A DNA stretch of 64,000 bases from an uncultured Gammaproteobacteria bacterium (GTDB taxonomy: Bacteria > Pseudomonadota > Gammaproteobacteria > Arenicellales > JAANXG01): the NCBI GenBank assembly GCA_947258785.1, contig CAMYJT010000004.1, positions 95,719 through 159,718 of the forward strand. Reading direction: 5' to 3'. The notes under the pieces are model-generated. The model saw nothing but the letters and a program-made list of their open reading frames with translations. It did not search any database and was not told the DNA's origin. Shown in pieces: positions 1 through 9,583 of this stretch (within the stretch, counting starts at the first letter, position 1; each line of letters opens with the position of its first letter). The position numbers were made by a program, and so were the translations under genes.

Positions 1-2
1 TA

Positions 3-398
3 ACGGCGGTGCTGTTGGGAGACACCGTCTACGCGGGGACCGGATGGGGAACGTTCGGGTGGAACGGTTTGTTGCTGGCCTGCTGGCCGGTGGCAGTGAG
101 TTGGTGGGTCCTGCGTGTCACCCGACAATATCTGCCGAGGCACTTCTTCATATATATATTCGTGGCCGCCTTTTTCGGCGCCGCTGTGACCATCTGCCTG
201 GTTGGTGCGGCCAGTACGGGCTTGATGTATCTGCTAGGGGTTTATTCGTGGGGGCAGCTGGTGCGGGACTATGCATCGGCGTACGTGCTGCTCGTCTTTC
301 CCGAAGCCTTTCTGACCGGGGTCATGATGACGCTGTTTGTCATTTATCGGCCGTCCTGGGTCGCGACCTTTAACGACCGCTGTTATCTGAAAAACTAA
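3..398 (+). CDS. CbiM-like energy-coupling factor transporter permease (5' truncated by window)
   Basis: The frame is open to the left window edge, so only the last ~130 residues are seen. They form several hydrophobic helices (around residues 20-35, 45-75 and 88-112). The tail reads FPEAFLTGVMMTLFVIYRPS followed by a short WVATF..RYLKN-like end, as I recall it for CbiM/NikM-type permease proteins (metal-uptake ECF components). No partner ATPase or T-component gene lies downstream, so a role in cobalt or nickel uptake is inferred from family resemblance only. The stop codon overlaps the stop of the convergent sulfurtransferase gene by 4 bp (395-398). Confidence 0.6.
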   Translation, partial: TAVLLGDTVYAGTGWGTFGWNGLLLACWPVAVSWWVLRVTRQYLPRHFFIYIFVAAFFGAAVTICLVGAASTGLMYLLGVYSWGQLVRDYASAYVLLVFPEAFLTGVMMTLFVIYRPSWVATFNDRCYLKN

Positions 399-1207
399 GT
401 CTCAATTGGTGTGTCGGTGCGATTGCCCCACTCGGACCAGGAGCCTGCATACCCTCTAACCCGCGGAAAGCCCAGGTGCTTCAGCATGAGGTAGCTGTGG
501 GCGGAGCGGTGGTGCGTCTGACAATAGGTAATGACTTCTTGATCCGTACGGACACCGCGCTCGCTCAACATCTCGTGCAATCGGGTGTCGGGCAACAAGC
601 GGTAGTTCCGCGTCTGATCAATAGTGTCCAGCCAATTGAGGTTCACCGCGCCGGGAATATGGCCACCGCGTGCGGCCCGTAATTTAGTGCCCCGGTACTC
701 TTCGGGTGTGCGTGCATCCAGCAGCGCGACCCCAGGATTACCAAGATGCTGTCGGACGTAGTCGTGTGTGGCAAGCCATTGGTCATCGATGGCAACCGGA
801 TACTGACCGGGTGCCAGGTTGGCCGGCTGATTGGACAGCGGGTGATTCTCATTGGCCCACGCGAATATTCCACCGTTCAGCACGGAAGATGCGGTATGCC
901 CGACCATGTCCAGGGTCCAGACCAGCCGGCTGGCGTTGCCGTTGCCCTCGTCGTCGTAGGCCACGACCCGGGTATCCGGAGTTAAGCCAAGTCTAGATAA
1001 CAGTGCCTCAAGACGTGCTTCGTCGGGCAGCAGGCCCGGCACAGGCTTGATCCCGTGGATGATCTCTCCGTAACGGAGATGTACCGCGCCAGGCACATGC
1101 GCTTGGGCGTAGGTCTCGTCCTTGCACAGATCCACGATCAGCAATTGAGGGTGGCCGAGCAAGGGTTCTAATTGTTGCGGTTCAACGACTAGGGGCAAGG
1201 TTCGCAT
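395..1207 (-). CDS. two-domain rhodanese-type sulfurtransferase
   Basis: A 270-residue protein of two tandem rhodanese domains (about 5-125 and 140-265). The first domain has an Asp-rich loop (YDDEGNGNAS) where a catalytic Cys would sit, so it is the usual inactive half. The second has a loop with Cys229 in YCQTHHRSA, the probable persulfide-carrying Cys. It probably moves sulfane sulfur from thiosulfate or 3-mercaptopyruvate to an acceptor; the substrate cannot be told from the loop alone. The ATG at 1207 is preferred because the domain starts right after it. An upstream in-frame ATG at 1261 would add 18 low-complexity residues. The gene is monocistronic and divergent from truD. Confidence 0.85.
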   Translation of the reverse strand: MRTLPLVVEPQQLEPLLGHPQLLIVDLCKDETYAQAHVPGAVHLRYGEIIHGIKPVPGLLPDEARLEALLSRLGLTPDTRVVAYDDEGNGNASRLVWTLDMVGHTASSVLNGGIFAWANENHPLSNQPANLAPGQYPVAIDDQWLATHDYVRQHLGNPGVALLDARTPEEYRGTKLRAARGGHIPGAVNLNWLDTIDQTRNYRLLPDTRLHEMLSERGVRTDQEVITYCQTHHRSAHSYLMLKHLGFPRVRGYAGSWSEWGNRTDTPIET

Positions 1208-1261
1208 GATGGTTGACCGTTCGTCAGCCGGTCCGGCGCGTCCAGAGACGCGAATCGGCAT

Positions 1262-1516
1262 AGTTTTGCCTCGGCATTTTGGCGTTGTATCGGGTGATTG
1301 CGAGTGAGTCTGCGGTCTATTTTACCCAATCGAAGATGGAGTCCGTTATCATTGTGCGGGTAGCCGACCATTCAACTGGCCCTTGGTTAACCGTGAATTC
1401 GGACGTCCAGATGCCTGAGCAGAGCGCGCCCCTTGCGGATCCGACCCCTTAGTGCTTCATTCAACTAGGTGGGTGTAATCGTCGAACCGGTTCACATACC
1501 CCCTGGCAGCGACCTC
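1262..1516. other. divergent intergenic region between sulfurtransferase and truD
   Basis: About 255 bp between two divergent genes, so it must hold two promoters. I found no convincing sigma70 hexamer pair, operator or hairpin, and no small ORF with a good ribosome site. Confidence 0.4.
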
Positions 1517-2545
1517 ATGTCGCGGTTTGCGAGAGCCTATGAGCCGTTGCCGGTGTCCGGGACGATTCGCCAGAGGCCGGAAGACTTTGCCGTCGCCGAG
1601 ATTCTGAACATGCGGTGCGCTGGCGCAGGTGGGCATGTATGGTTGCAGGTCCAGAAGCGAGGCATCACGACGCCGGATGCTGCGCGCCTGATTGCCGCAC
1701 ACGCCGGTATATCGTGCCGGGATGTGGGCTACTCGGGCCTCAAAGACCGGCACGCGTTGGCCACGCAGTGGTTCAGTCTGCCGATTACCGGTCCCGAACC
1801 GGACTGGGATGGGCTCAACTCGGACCTGGTGCGCATTTGTCAGCGGCGGCGCCATCACCGCAAGCTGCGCCGCGGGACCCATCGGGGCAATCGCTTCCGC
1901 ATTGTAATTCGTGATCTGCAGGGACCGCTGGAGGCATTGTGGACACGGCTGACCCGGATCCGCGAACGCGGCGTGCCGAACTATTTCGGGCCTCAGCGCT
2001 TTGGGCGTCATGGTAACAATTTGCAGCGCGCTGAAGCTCTGCTCACCAGCCGGAGCGGCGAGCACAGGCGGTTCCAGCGAGGTCTGTATCTGTCGGCAGC
2101 GCGCTCCTGGATTTTCAACGAGGTGTTGTCGGTTCGAGTGGCCAGCAACAGCTGGGATTGTCTGCGGCCCGGCGATGTGGCCATGTTGGACGGCAGCCAC
2201 AGCGTCTTTCCGGTGGCTGAGGTCGACGACAAGTTGTGCGAACGGGTTGCGGACGGCGACCTGCACCCGACCGGCCCCTTGGCTGGCCGTGGGGCCAATC
2301 CCAGCCAGCTCGGCGTCCGCAGCATCGAGGACGCGGTTGAGAGACGCTACGCCGGCTGGTGCGCTGGACTGGCGCAGACTGGAGTGCGTCAGCAGCGCCG
2401 CGCGTTGAGAATGCGCTTGGCCGGTTTGTCCTGGGACAACGCTGGCCGCGGCGACTGGACGTTGAATTTCACGCTGTGCCGGGGCGGGTTCGCCACCAGT
2501 GTACTGCGTGAATGTGGCCGATTTGTTACCCCGATCTCTCAATAA
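1517..2545 (+). CDS. truD: tRNA pseudouridine(13) synthase TruD
   Basis: Converts U13 of tRNA(Glu) to pseudouridine in the cytoplasm. The sequence carries the TruD signatures in order: RPEDFAVAEI near the N-terminus, GLKDRHA with the catalytic Asp, THRGNRFRIVIRD, and NYFGPQRFGRHG. Starting at the ATG at 1517 puts the catalytic Asp at residue 77, close to Asp80 of E. coli. The longer open frame from 1469 would add 16 residues with no family match. At about 342 residues it has normal length. In enterics truD follows ispF; here it stands alone between a sulfurtransferase and phoB. Confidence 0.93.
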   Translation: MSRFARAYEPLPVSGTIRQRPEDFAVAEILNMRCAGAGGHVWLQVQKRGITTPDAARLIAAHAGISCRDVGYSGLKDRHALATQWFSLPITGPEPDWDGLNSDLVRICQRRRHHRKLRRGTHRGNRFRIVIRDLQGPLEALWTRLTRIRERGVPNYFGPQRFGRHGNNLQRAEALLTSRSGEHRRFQRGLYLSAARSWIFNEVLSVRVASNSWDCLRPGDVAMLDGSHSVFPVAEVDDKLCERVADGDLHPTGPLAGRGANPSQLGVRSIEDAVERRYAGWCAGLAQTGVRQQRRALRMRLAGLSWDNAGRGDWTLNFTLCRGGFATSVLRECGRFVTPISQ

Positions 2546-2587
2546 GCCATTGAACCGTCGCACCAATTGCCGGGTTGTCGTCGCGTC

Positions 2588-2605
2588 GTGTCAAGAAATT
2601 GTAAT
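2588..2605 (+). promoter_or_regulatory. candidate Pho box upstream of phoB
   Basis: GTGTCAA-GAAA-TTGTAAT: two 7-base half-sites 11 bp apart, as in the PhoB consensus CTGTCAT-N4-CTGTCAT. A TAAAAT element (2621-2626) follows at -10-like distance. This fits autoregulation of phoBR. Assigned by eye. Confidence 0.5.
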
Positions 2606-2659
2606 AATCCTACGGTCAAATAAAATAATACATGAACCACGTCGGGACCACTTATAGTA

Positions 2660-3355
2660 ATGCGACAAACCATTATGATCGTGGAAGACGATTCGGCGAT
2701 TTGCGAGATGGTGGCTTCGGCGCTCGAATCCGCGCAATTCGATGTCATTGAATGTGCCGATTCGAACCTGGCGCTCCGCGTCATCGGGAATCGACTGCCG
2801 GATCTGATTCTCCTGGATTGGATGCTACCTGGGCAGAGCGGCATAGAATTCGCCCGGCAGCTCAAACGGGATGAAGCCACCGCGGACATTCCGATCGTCA
2901 TGCTGACCGCCAAAGGCGAGGAGCATGACAGGATACGGGGTTTCGATGCCGGCATTGATGATTATGTCAGCAAGCCGTTTTCCACCCGGGAGCTCATTGC
3001 CCGCATCAAGGCGGTGCTGCGCCGCGTGAATGTTCATGGCGGCAAGCAGCCGGTCACTGCCGATCACCTGTCTCTCGATCCCGCCAGCCACCGGGTGTTA
3101 GCGGGTGACTGTGAAGTCAAACTGGGACCCACGGAGTTTCGGTTGCTGAACTTCTTCATGACCCATCCGGACCGGGTGTTCGACCGTTCACAATTGCTGG
3201 ACCGGGTGTGGGGTCGAAACGTCTACATCGAAGAACGCACGGTGGACGTACATATACGCCGTTTGCGTAAGGCGCTGATGCCATATGGGTATGGTGCTTA
3301 CATCCAGACCGTGCACGGCGCCGGTTACCGTTTTTCCAAGAACCTCGCGGTATGA
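2660..3355 (+). CDS. phoB: phosphate regulon response regulator PhoB
   Basis: A 231-residue OmpR-family regulator. The receiver domain (about 5-120) has the acidic pair Asp10/Asp11, phospho-acceptor Asp53 in LILLDWMLPG, and the conserved Lys in DDYVSKPF. The winged-helix DNA-binding domain (about 135-228) has the LGPTEFRLL and RTVDVHIRRLRK motifs. Phosphorylated by PhoR, it would activate pst and pho genes under phosphate limitation. It overlaps phoR by 4 bp (ATGA), and a Pho-box-like site lies just upstream. The neighbouring pst-phoU locus fixes the assignment to PhoB rather than another OmpR regulator. Confidence 0.95.
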   Translation: MRQTIMIVEDDSAICEMVASALESAQFDVIECADSNLALRVIGNRLPDLILLDWMLPGQSGIEFARQLKRDEATADIPIVMLTAKGEEHDRIRGFDAGIDDYVSKPFSTRELIARIKAVLRRVNVHGGKQPVTADHLSLDPASHRVLAGDCEVKLGPTEFRLLNFFMTHPDRVFDRSQLLDRVWGRNVYIEERTVDVHIRRLRKALMPYGYGAYIQTVHGAGYRFSKNLAV

Positions 3356-4668
3356 ACGCATTCTGGAAAATTGAAGCTTGGCGCATTCTAATCTTTGTTG
3401 TAGCCACCCTTTTGTTTGGCGCGGGCATCGACAACTACTTGTTGGCGGCCTTAGTTGGGTCGCTCATATATCTGGCCTGGCATCTGCATAGTCTTGCGCG
3501 GCTCGATGGTTGGTTAAGCGAGTACCGAACTGCCGAGATACCCGAAGGTTCGGGCATCTGGGGGCGTGTGTACGATCGCGTGCGTGGCATAACGCGGCAC
3601 CATCAGCAAGACATGGACGCGTTGCACCGGGGATTGGAGCGCTACCAACAAACCACCAAGGCCTTACCTGAGGGTGCGGTAACCCTTGGGCCAAACGACG
3701 AGATCGAGTTGATCAACGAGGCCGCCACGTCGTTACTCGGACTCAAAGTTCCGCAGGATGTGGGCAGCCCGATTACCAATCTGGTTCGCGATCCGCAGTT
3801 CGTGAGATATATACAGGACAGGAAGTTCTCGGAGGCGCTCGAAATTCCGTCACCCATCAATCTACACGTTCAAATATCGATCCGGATCGTACCGTACGGC
3901 GAAGTAAATCAGAAACTGCTTCTGGTCAGCGATGTTTCCCGTTTGCATAAGCTCGAGGAGATTCGCCGTGATTTCATTGCCAACGTGTCTCATGAAATGA
4001 AATCACCATTAACGGTGATCAAGGGCTATGTGGAATCGATGATGGACGATACCAGTGAATTTGGGTTGAAATGGAAAAAAGCCCTATCCCGGGTAGACCA
4101 GCAGACCGACCGCATGTGCCGGGTCGTCGAGGATCTGCTGCAGTTGTCCAGCCTGGAGACAAGCCCTGCGGAAAGTCCAATTCCGGTTGATATGCCCTGT
4201 TTAATTCGTTCGGTGTACTCCGAGGCACTGGAACTCAGCAACGGGCAGCATGGCATTCAACTCAAAATCGACGAAACGTTGTACCTTGCCGGCAACTTTA
4301 ATCAGCTCTATAGCGCGCTCTCGAATCTGGTGTTCAACGCCATCCAGTACACTCCCGAACGAGGGCGAATCAGCATTGATTGGCATCTTGACCAAGACAA
4401 CCACGCCAGGTTCTCAGTGCGCGACACCGGACCCGGCATTGAGCACGAACACCTGCCACGATTGACGGAGCGCTTTTACCGGGTGGACACTGCACGATCC
4501 CGTGAGCTCGGCGGAACGGGTTTGGGATTGGCAATCGTCAAGCACGTGTTGCAGCGGCACGAGGGCTCATTGGCCATCGCCAGTGAACCCGGAAAAGGAT
4601 CGACGTTCACGTGCGTGTTCGCTCCTCAACGAGTTGTCGACAAGCGCGTGCTGAAGTCTTCGGCTTAA
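3352..4668 (+). CDS. phoR: phosphate regulon sensor histidine kinase PhoR
   Basis: A 438-residue membrane kinase. Two short N-terminal hydrophobic helices (about 11-45) anchor it, with no large periplasmic sensor, as usual for PhoR. A PAS-like segment follows (about 100-200). The DHp helix carries the phospho-acceptor His214 in NVSHEMKSPL. The ATPase domain has the N box (SNLVFNAIQYTP), DTGPGI and GGTGLGLAIVKH. It phosphorylates PhoB and is thought to sense phosphate through the PstSCAB transporter and PhoU, all encoded next door. Its start overlaps the phoB stop (ATGA), indicating translational coupling. Confidence 0.95.
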   Translation: MNAFWKIEAWRILIFVVATLLFGAGIDNYLLAALVGSLIYLAWHLHSLARLDGWLSEYRTAEIPEGSGIWGRVYDRVRGITRHHQQDMDALHRGLERYQQTTKALPEGAVTLGPNDEIELINEAATSLLGLKVPQDVGSPITNLVRDPQFVRYIQDRKFSEALEIPSPINLHVQISIRIVPYGEVNQKLLLVSDVSRLHKLEEIRRDFIANVSHEMKSPLTVIKGYVESMMDDTSEFGLKWKKALSRVDQQTDRMCRVVEDLLQLSSLETSPAESPIPVDMPCLIRSVYSEALELSNGQHGIQLKIDETLYLAGNFNQLYSALSNLVFNAIQYTPERGRISIDWHLDQDNHARFSVRDTGPGIEHEHLPRLTERFYRVDTARSRELGGTGLGLAIVKHVLQRHEGSLAIASEPGKGSTFTCVFAPQRVVDKRVLKSSA

Positions 4669-4716
4669 CGCACACACGCTCAAAGTACCGGTAAAGCAAC
4701 GAAACTAAGTGCCGGT

Positions 4717-5595
4717 TCAGCCGAACCGTCCGGTCAGGTAGTCTTCCGTTAACTTGACCTGGGGATTGGTGAAGATGGTCGAGGTTTCGCCGACCTCAAT
4801 CAAGTCACCGAGATGAAAATAAGCGGTGCGCTGAGACACGCGGGCAGCCTGCTGCATGGAGTGAGTGACGATGACAATGGAGTAGTTCCGTCGCAATTCG
4901 TCGATCAGTTCTTCAATTTTTGCAGTGGCGATGGGATCCAACGCTGAGCACGGTTCGTCCATCAGGATCACGTCCGGGTTTACCGCGATGCACCGCGCGA
5001 TACACAGCCGTTGTTGCTGGCCGCCGGACAACCCGGTGCCGGGTTGACTGAGCCGGTCCTTGACCTCGTCCCACAGCCCGGCACGGTGCAGGCTGTTTTC
5101 CACGATCTCGTCCAACTCCGATTGGTTACGCGCCAGGCCGTGAATACGCGGGCCGTACGCAGCATTCTCGTAGACAGATTTAGGAAATGGATTGGGTTTT
5201 TGGAACACCATGCCGACCCGCGCACGCAGAGTTACGACATCGGTCTTCTTGTCGTAGATGTCATGACCTTCTAATTCTATCTTACCCGTAACATGCGCCG
5301 ATTCGATGGTGTCGTTCATTCGGTTCAGGCAGCGTAAAAACGTCGACTTACCACACCCCGATGGCCCGATCATCGACAACACTTCGTTATACGAGATGTC
5401 GATACTGACGTTGTTGATGGCCTGCTTGTCGCCGTAATAGACATCCACTTCCCGTGTGGTCATGATCGGTTTATCCACGGTCACGCGCCCGACAGTTTTG
5501 GTGTCGGGTTCGTGGATCTTCACGGGTGGTGGCGGTGCGGGCTCGTTTGATTTAGCCGGGCTTTCCAAAAGTACCGCTTGTTTTTGATTGAGCAT
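4717..5595 (-). CDS. pstB: phosphate ABC transporter ATP-binding protein PstB
   Basis: ATPase of the high-affinity phosphate importer. Walker [10 protein letters not shown], signature LSGGQQQR, Walker B VILMDEP and the switch His in [11 protein letters not shown] are all present. PstB hallmarks such as CLNRMND and [14 protein letters not shown] are clear. The start at 5595 is chosen because GAGTGAGG lies at good spacing and a longer frame only adds sequence read from pstA. It has an unusual proline-rich N-terminal extension of about 45 residues before the ATPase fold begins ([16 protein letters not shown]). It is the last gene of the pstS-C-A-B run, 26 bp after pstA. Confidence 0.95.
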   Translation of the reverse strand: MLNQKQAVLLESPAKSNEPAPPPPVKIHEPDTKTVGRVTVDKPIMTTREVDVYYGDKQAINNVSIDISYNEVLSMIGPSGCGKSTFLRCLNRMNDTIESAHVTGKIELEGHDIYDKKTDVVTLRARVGMVFQKPNPFPKSVYENAAYGPRIHGLARNQSELDEIVENSLHRAGLWDEVKDRLSQPGTGLSGGQQQRLCIARCIAVNPDVILMDEPCSALDPIATAKIEELIDELRRNYSIVIVTHSMQQAARVSQRTAYFHLGDLIEVGETSTIFTNPQVKLTEDYLTGRFG

Positions 5596-5621
5596 CGATA
5601 TTACCTCACTCAACTCGGTTG

Positions 5622-6899
5622 CTACCAGCGCTGCTCGAATCGGGTACGCAACCACACCGCGGCACCGTTCATCACTACCAAAAACCCGAGCAGGACCAGG
5701 GTCGCCGCTGAGGTGCGCTCCACAAACGCCCGTTCCGGGGTGTCCGCCCATAAGTAAATCTGCACCGGCAGCACAGTTGAGGGGTCCAGCGGCCCTTCCG
5801 GGGCATTCACGATAAAGGCGACCATGCCAATCATGAGTAAAGGCGCGGATTCTCCCAAGGCCCTGGACATGCCAATGATGGTACCGGTCAACATTCCCGG
5901 CATCGCTAGCGGCAGGACGTGATGTGCAACCATCTGCATTTGCGACGCGCCCATGCCCAAGGCGCCTTCGCGGATCGATGGCGGCACTGATTGCAGTGAC
6001 GCGCGACTGGCGATGATCACCGTCGGCAGGGTCATCAGGCTCAGCACCAGACCACCCACCAAGGGTGCCGAACGGGGCAGGGCCATGAAGTTCAAAAACA
6101 CCGACAGCCCCAGTAGCCCGAACACGATCGAGGGCACCGCCGCCAGGTTATTGATGTTGACTTCGATTAAGTCGGTCCATCGGTTCCTCGGCGCGAACTC
6201 CTGGAGATACACCGCGGCGGCGACGCCAACGGGAAACGACAACACTAGGGTTACGAGCAGGGTATAGAACGAACCGACCACTGCGCCCCAGATACCGGCC
6301 AGTTCCGGCTCGCGGGAATCACCGGCGGTAAAAAACGTCTTATTGAAGCGTTTCTCCATGCTGCCGGTTGCCGCGAAGGCGTCGATCCAGGCTATCTCCT
6401 TGTCCTTCAGGCGTCGTGCGGATTCCGGGTCGTCGCGGTTGATGTAGCCCTTGATGAGCATATCCACATCGTCGTCGGCCGGCACCCACACTGTTTGGGT
6501 GGTGCCGATGAGTCTCGGATCCTTGCGAACCATGCCCTGGATACTAAACACCGCGCCGGGGCTGACCAGTTTGTACAGTTTACGCTTGTCGCGCCGATTC
6601 TTGACGTCGGGGAAGCGTTCGCGCATCGTTTTTTTGATCAGTTTGCCATAATCCGCGCGGGCAAGGGTTTGCGGGTCGCGGGTTCCCTTCGGATCGATGA
6701 TCGCCTCATCAAACTGTACATCGAGTTTCAAGTAGGTCTGTTGGAATGCGGTGTATCCATTAGCGATGATGCTGATAAACAACAACAACAACGCGGCGAG
6801 GCCAATGGCAACGGACACCAGCCCGTAGCTGCGGAACCGGCGCTCGGCGGCATAGCGTTTCTTGAGACTGGCCTGAATCTTAGCTGCGGTTTTCATCAT
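5622..6899 (-). CDS. pstA: phosphate ABC transporter permease PstA
   Basis: A 425-residue inner-membrane permease. An N-terminal helix (about 25-48) is followed by a large soluble insert (about 55-195), then five or so helices carrying the permease EAA-type loop ([20 protein letters not shown]). The long form with a periplasmic insert is common in proteobacteria with a similarly long PstC. The start overlaps the pstC stop by 4 bp (ATGA at 6896-6899), so translation is coupled. A second ATG follows immediately. Confidence 0.93.
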   Translation of the reverse strand: MMKTAAKIQASLKKRYAAERRFRSYGLVSVAIGLAALLLLFISIIANGYTAFQQTYLKLDVQFDEAIIDPKGTRDPQTLARADYGKLIKKTMRERFPDVKNRRDKRKLYKLVSPGAVFSIQGMVRKDPRLIGTTQTVWVPADDDVDMLIKGYINRDDPESARRLKDKEIAWIDAFAATGSMEKRFNKTFFTAGDSREPELAGIWGAVVGSFYTLLVTLVLSFPVGVAAAVYLQEFAPRNRWTDLIEVNINNLAAVPSIVFGLLGLSVFLNFMALPRSAPLVGGLVLSLMTLPTVIIASRASLQSVPPSIREGALGMGASQMQMVAHHVLPLAMPGMLTGTIIGMSRALGESAPLLMIGMVAFIVNAPEGPLDPSTVLPVQIYLWADTPERAFVERTSAATLVLLGFLVVMNGAAVWLRTRFEQRW

Positions 6900-8278
6900 T
6901 CATACTGTTCGCGGTACTTACGCACCACATACAAGGCGATCACATTGAGTGCCAAGGTCACCAGAAACAAAATCAATCCCAACGCAAAAGCGGCGAGGGT
7001 TTTGGGACTGTCGAATTCCTGGTCGCCCACCAGAAGCGTGACGATCTGCACGGTCACCGTGGTCACCGCCTCGAGCGGATTCCCCGTCAAGTTCGCGGCC
7101 AGACCAGCGGCCATGACCACGATCATGGTCTCGCCAATTGCCCGGGAGATTGCCAGCAGCAAGCCGCCGACGATGCCCGGCAACGCCGCCGGCAGGACCA
7201 CCTTGCGGATCATTTCCGACTGTGTTGATCCCAGCGCCAGGGATCCATCACGCAATGACTGGGGTACGGCATTGATGACATCGTCGGAGATCGACGAGAT
7301 GAAGGGAATAATCATGATCCCCATCACCAAACCGGCGGCAAGTGCGCTCTCGGAGGATACGTCGAGCCCGAAATGGGTGCCCACATCCCTTATCAGTGGT
7401 GCTACCGTCAATGCGGCGAAAAACCCATAGACCACGGTCGGGATGCCGGCCAAGATCTCCAACAGCGGCTTCGCGGCGGCACGAAAGCGCGGGTGCGAGT
7501 ATTCAGAAAGGTAGATTGCCGAGGTCAGTCCGATCGGCGCCGCGACCAGCATGGCGATAAAAGAGATCAAGAGGGTCCCGGCAAATATTGGCACCGCCCC
7601 GAAAGCCCCTGAGGACCCTACCTGGTCTTCGCGAATAGCGGTCTGCGGACTCCACTTGAGCCCGAAAAGGAAATCGAATACCGGCACTGCTTGAAAGAAG
7701 CGAATGGATTCAAAAAGCACCGATAAAACGATACCGATGGTGGTGAAGATTGCGAGGGTCGAACAGATGATCAGCAACACCTTGACGATTGCCTCCACAC
7801 GGTTGCGCGCCCAGAAATCGGGGGCAATCTTGCGCCACGCCAAACCCATGCCGAGCATGGCGACCGACAGGAATACCACTGCTAAAGCGGCCTTGCTAGT
7901 GGCTCGTAGACTCCCGTAATGCTCGGCGGCGGCCTGCATGTCGGGGCTCAATTCTCTCGATACCACATTGCCCGCCAGCTGGTTGCGAAGGTCGTTGATG
8001 ATCAAATCAAGTTCTGGTTCCGACAGCGATTGGTAGATAGCGGGGAGATCAGCGACAACCAGGTTGGTGATCATCTTGTCCTCGAACGCCAACCAGGCGA
8101 CTAACAACACTAATGCGGGCAGCGCGCACCACAGTGCAGTGAACGAACCGTAATAACGGGGCAGGGAATGAAGAGTCCTGAACTCGCTCCCAGCGACTTG
8201 CAGCGCGCGGCGGCGACCGAACTCAAAGGCGGTGGCGGTCAGTAAAAACAGCAAAGCTATGAGCAGGGGCGTGGACAC
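6896..8278 (-). CDS. pstC: phosphate ABC transporter permease PstC
   Basis: A 460-residue permease of the long PstC type. There is an N-terminal helix (about 3-20), another at about 45-65, a soluble loop, then the transport core with about six helices and the EAA-type loop (RDGSLALGSTQSEMIRKVVL). It pairs with PstA to form the phosphate channel. It is separated from pstS by 66 bp containing a strong hairpin, and overlaps pstA by 4 bp. Confidence 0.93.
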   Translation of the reverse strand: MSTPLLIALLFLLTATAFEFGRRRALQVAGSEFRTLHSLPRYYGSFTALWCALPALVLLVAWLAFEDKMITNLVVADLPAIYQSLSEPELDLIINDLRNQLAGNVVSRELSPDMQAAAEHYGSLRATSKAALAVVFLSVAMLGMGLAWRKIAPDFWARNRVEAIVKVLLIICSTLAIFTTIGIVLSVLFESIRFFQAVPVFDFLFGLKWSPQTAIREDQVGSSGAFGAVPIFAGTLLISFIAMLVAAPIGLTSAIYLSEYSHPRFRAAAKPLLEILAGIPTVVYGFFAALTVAPLIRDVGTHFGLDVSSESALAAGLVMGIMIIPFISSISDDVINAVPQSLRDGSLALGSTQSEMIRKVVLPAALPGIVGGLLLAISRAIGETMIVVMAAGLAANLTGNPLEAVTTVTVQIVTLLVGDQEFDSPKTLAAFALGLILFLVTLALNVIALYVVRKYREQYE

Positions 8279-8303
8279 GATCGAGAATTTATTCTGAGAA
8301 ATG

Positions 8304-8333
8304 TAATCCGCGGCCGTCCGTGGCCGTGGATTA
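8304..8333 (-). promoter_or_regulatory. intercistronic hairpin between pstS and pstC
   Basis: A 12-bp stem (8304-8315 with 8322-8333, one G-T wobble) and 6-base loop, with no T tract after it on the transcribed strand. Its place right after the binding-protein gene suggests an mRNA-stabilising or partial-termination element that raises PstS relative to PstCAB. That role is inferred from similar transporter operons. Confidence 0.6.
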
Positions 8334-8344
8334 TCAACGGTCCG

Positions 8345-9391
8345 CTACAGAGAACTCAAGATATTCAAGGCGCGGACGTCGTAAGCGAATTTCCCACGCT
8401 CTTGCTCAGGCATGGGGATCAATCCTTTGTCGGAGAGGTAACCTTCGTCTCCCCAGGCTTTGTCGCTGGTGAACTCGGCAAGAAATTCCTTGACGCCCGG
8501 GATTACGCCAACATGGGCCTTCTTGACATAGAAGTACAACGGGCGTGATACCGGGTAGCTTCCGTCGGCGATATTCTCAAACGTCGGCTCTTTGTTGTCG
8601 ACGAGCGAACCCTGGATCCTGTCGGCATTCTGATCCAGAAAACTGAACCCGAACACGCCAAGCGCCTTGGGGTTGGCCAACAGTTTCTGCACGATTAGGT
8701 TGTCATTCTCCCCGACCTCGATGAATGCGCCGTCTTCGCGGATGGTATGGCAGACGGATTTATAATTTTTCTTGTCTTGTTTCTTCATTGCCTTGATCCA
8801 ACCGAACGTCTTGCAACCGCCTTCCATCGCCAGTTCAACGAACGCATCGCGGGTGCCGGAGGTGGGCGGTGGACCGAGGACCTCGATCTTGTTGGCCGGT
8901 AGGCTGGGATTGACGTCCTTCCAGGTCTTGTGGGGATTCGGTACCGGCCTCTCAGCGCCGCTCGGATCCGGAATTTCCTTAGCCAGCGCCAGGTAGATGT
9001 CCTTGCGCGATACGTTCACTTGCGGGGATTGCTTGGAGTTCGCCAATACAATGCCGTCGTAGCCGATCTTGACTTCAATGATGCCGGTTACGCCATTTGC
9101 CTGGCATTTCTTGAACTCGGACGCTTTCATACGCCGCGAGGAATTGGTGATGTCCGGGTGCTCCACGCCCACCCCGGTGCAAAACAGCTTCATGCCACCA
9201 CCGGAGCCGGTGGATTCAACCTTCGGGGTCTTCATGCCGGATGACCTGCCGAATTGCTCGGCAACCACGGTGGCGAAGGGATACACCGTGGACGAGCCGA
9301 CGATACTGATGTAATCGCGCCCGGCGGCGGATACGGTCGCGGTGACAGCCACCGAGAGCATGAAAGGAATTGTGTATTGCAGTCTAATCAC
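8345..9391 (-). CDS. pstS: periplasmic phosphate-binding protein PstS
   Basis: A 348-residue exported protein. The GTG at 9391 is chosen: GGAG lies 8 bases upstream and it begins a clear signal peptide (VIRLQYTIPFMLSVAVTATV, cleavage near SAAG). The longer open frame from 9550 runs through the Pho box and is not coding. The mature protein begins with ISIVGSSTVYPFA, the phosphate-binding loop of the PstS family, and has ESTGSGGGMKLFCTGVG and PPTSGTRDAFVELA, further ligand loops. It binds inorganic phosphate in the periplasm and delivers it to PstCAB. Confidence 0.95.
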   Translation of the reverse strand: MIRLQYTIPFMLSVAVTATVSAAGRDYISIVGSSTVYPFATVVAEQFGRSSGMKTPKVESTGSGGGMKLFCTGVGVEHPDITNSSRRMKASEFKKCQANGVTGIIEVKIGYDGIVLANSKQSPQVNVSRKDIYLALAKEIPDPSGAERPVPNPHKTWKDVNPSLPANKIEVLGPPPTSGTRDAFVELAMEGGCKTFGWIKAMKKQDKKNYKSVCHTIREDGAFIEVGENDNLIVQKLLANPKALGVFGFSFLDQNADRIQGSLVDNKEPTFENIADGSYPVSRPLYFYVKKAHVGVIPGVKEFLAEFTSDKAWGDEGYLSDKGLIPMPEQERGKFAYDVRALNILSSL

Positions 9392-9521
9392 GGAAAAATC
9401 TCCACGTGTTGATGATTCGGACAGATCATTTAATACGTCGTGAGTCTTATACATTACGGTTGTTAAAATAATGTGACGCAGTATTGGTTCATGTGGGTGA
9501 GCGGAGTTGTACGATTCAAAT

Positions 9522-9539
9522 GTGACGATAATATGACGA
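9522..9539 (-). promoter_or_regulatory. Pho box upstream of pstS
   Basis: On the minus strand: TCGTCAT-ATTA-TCGTCAC, two near-identical 7-base half-sites at the 11-bp period of PhoB sites. It lies 131 bp from the pstS start. A weaker half-match (GCGTCAC, 9473-9479) lies closer to the gene. This is the best Pho box in the window. Confidence 0.7.
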
Positions 9540-9583
9540 AGCGGTATCATCGCTAAGTAATACGCATGAATTCATAGCGTTGA

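Noticed and set aside
1457-2566. Long open frame antisense to truD (369 codons)
   Set aside because: It mirrors truD, whose motifs are unmistakable. The antisense product has no domain; in GC-rich genes long antisense frames are common.
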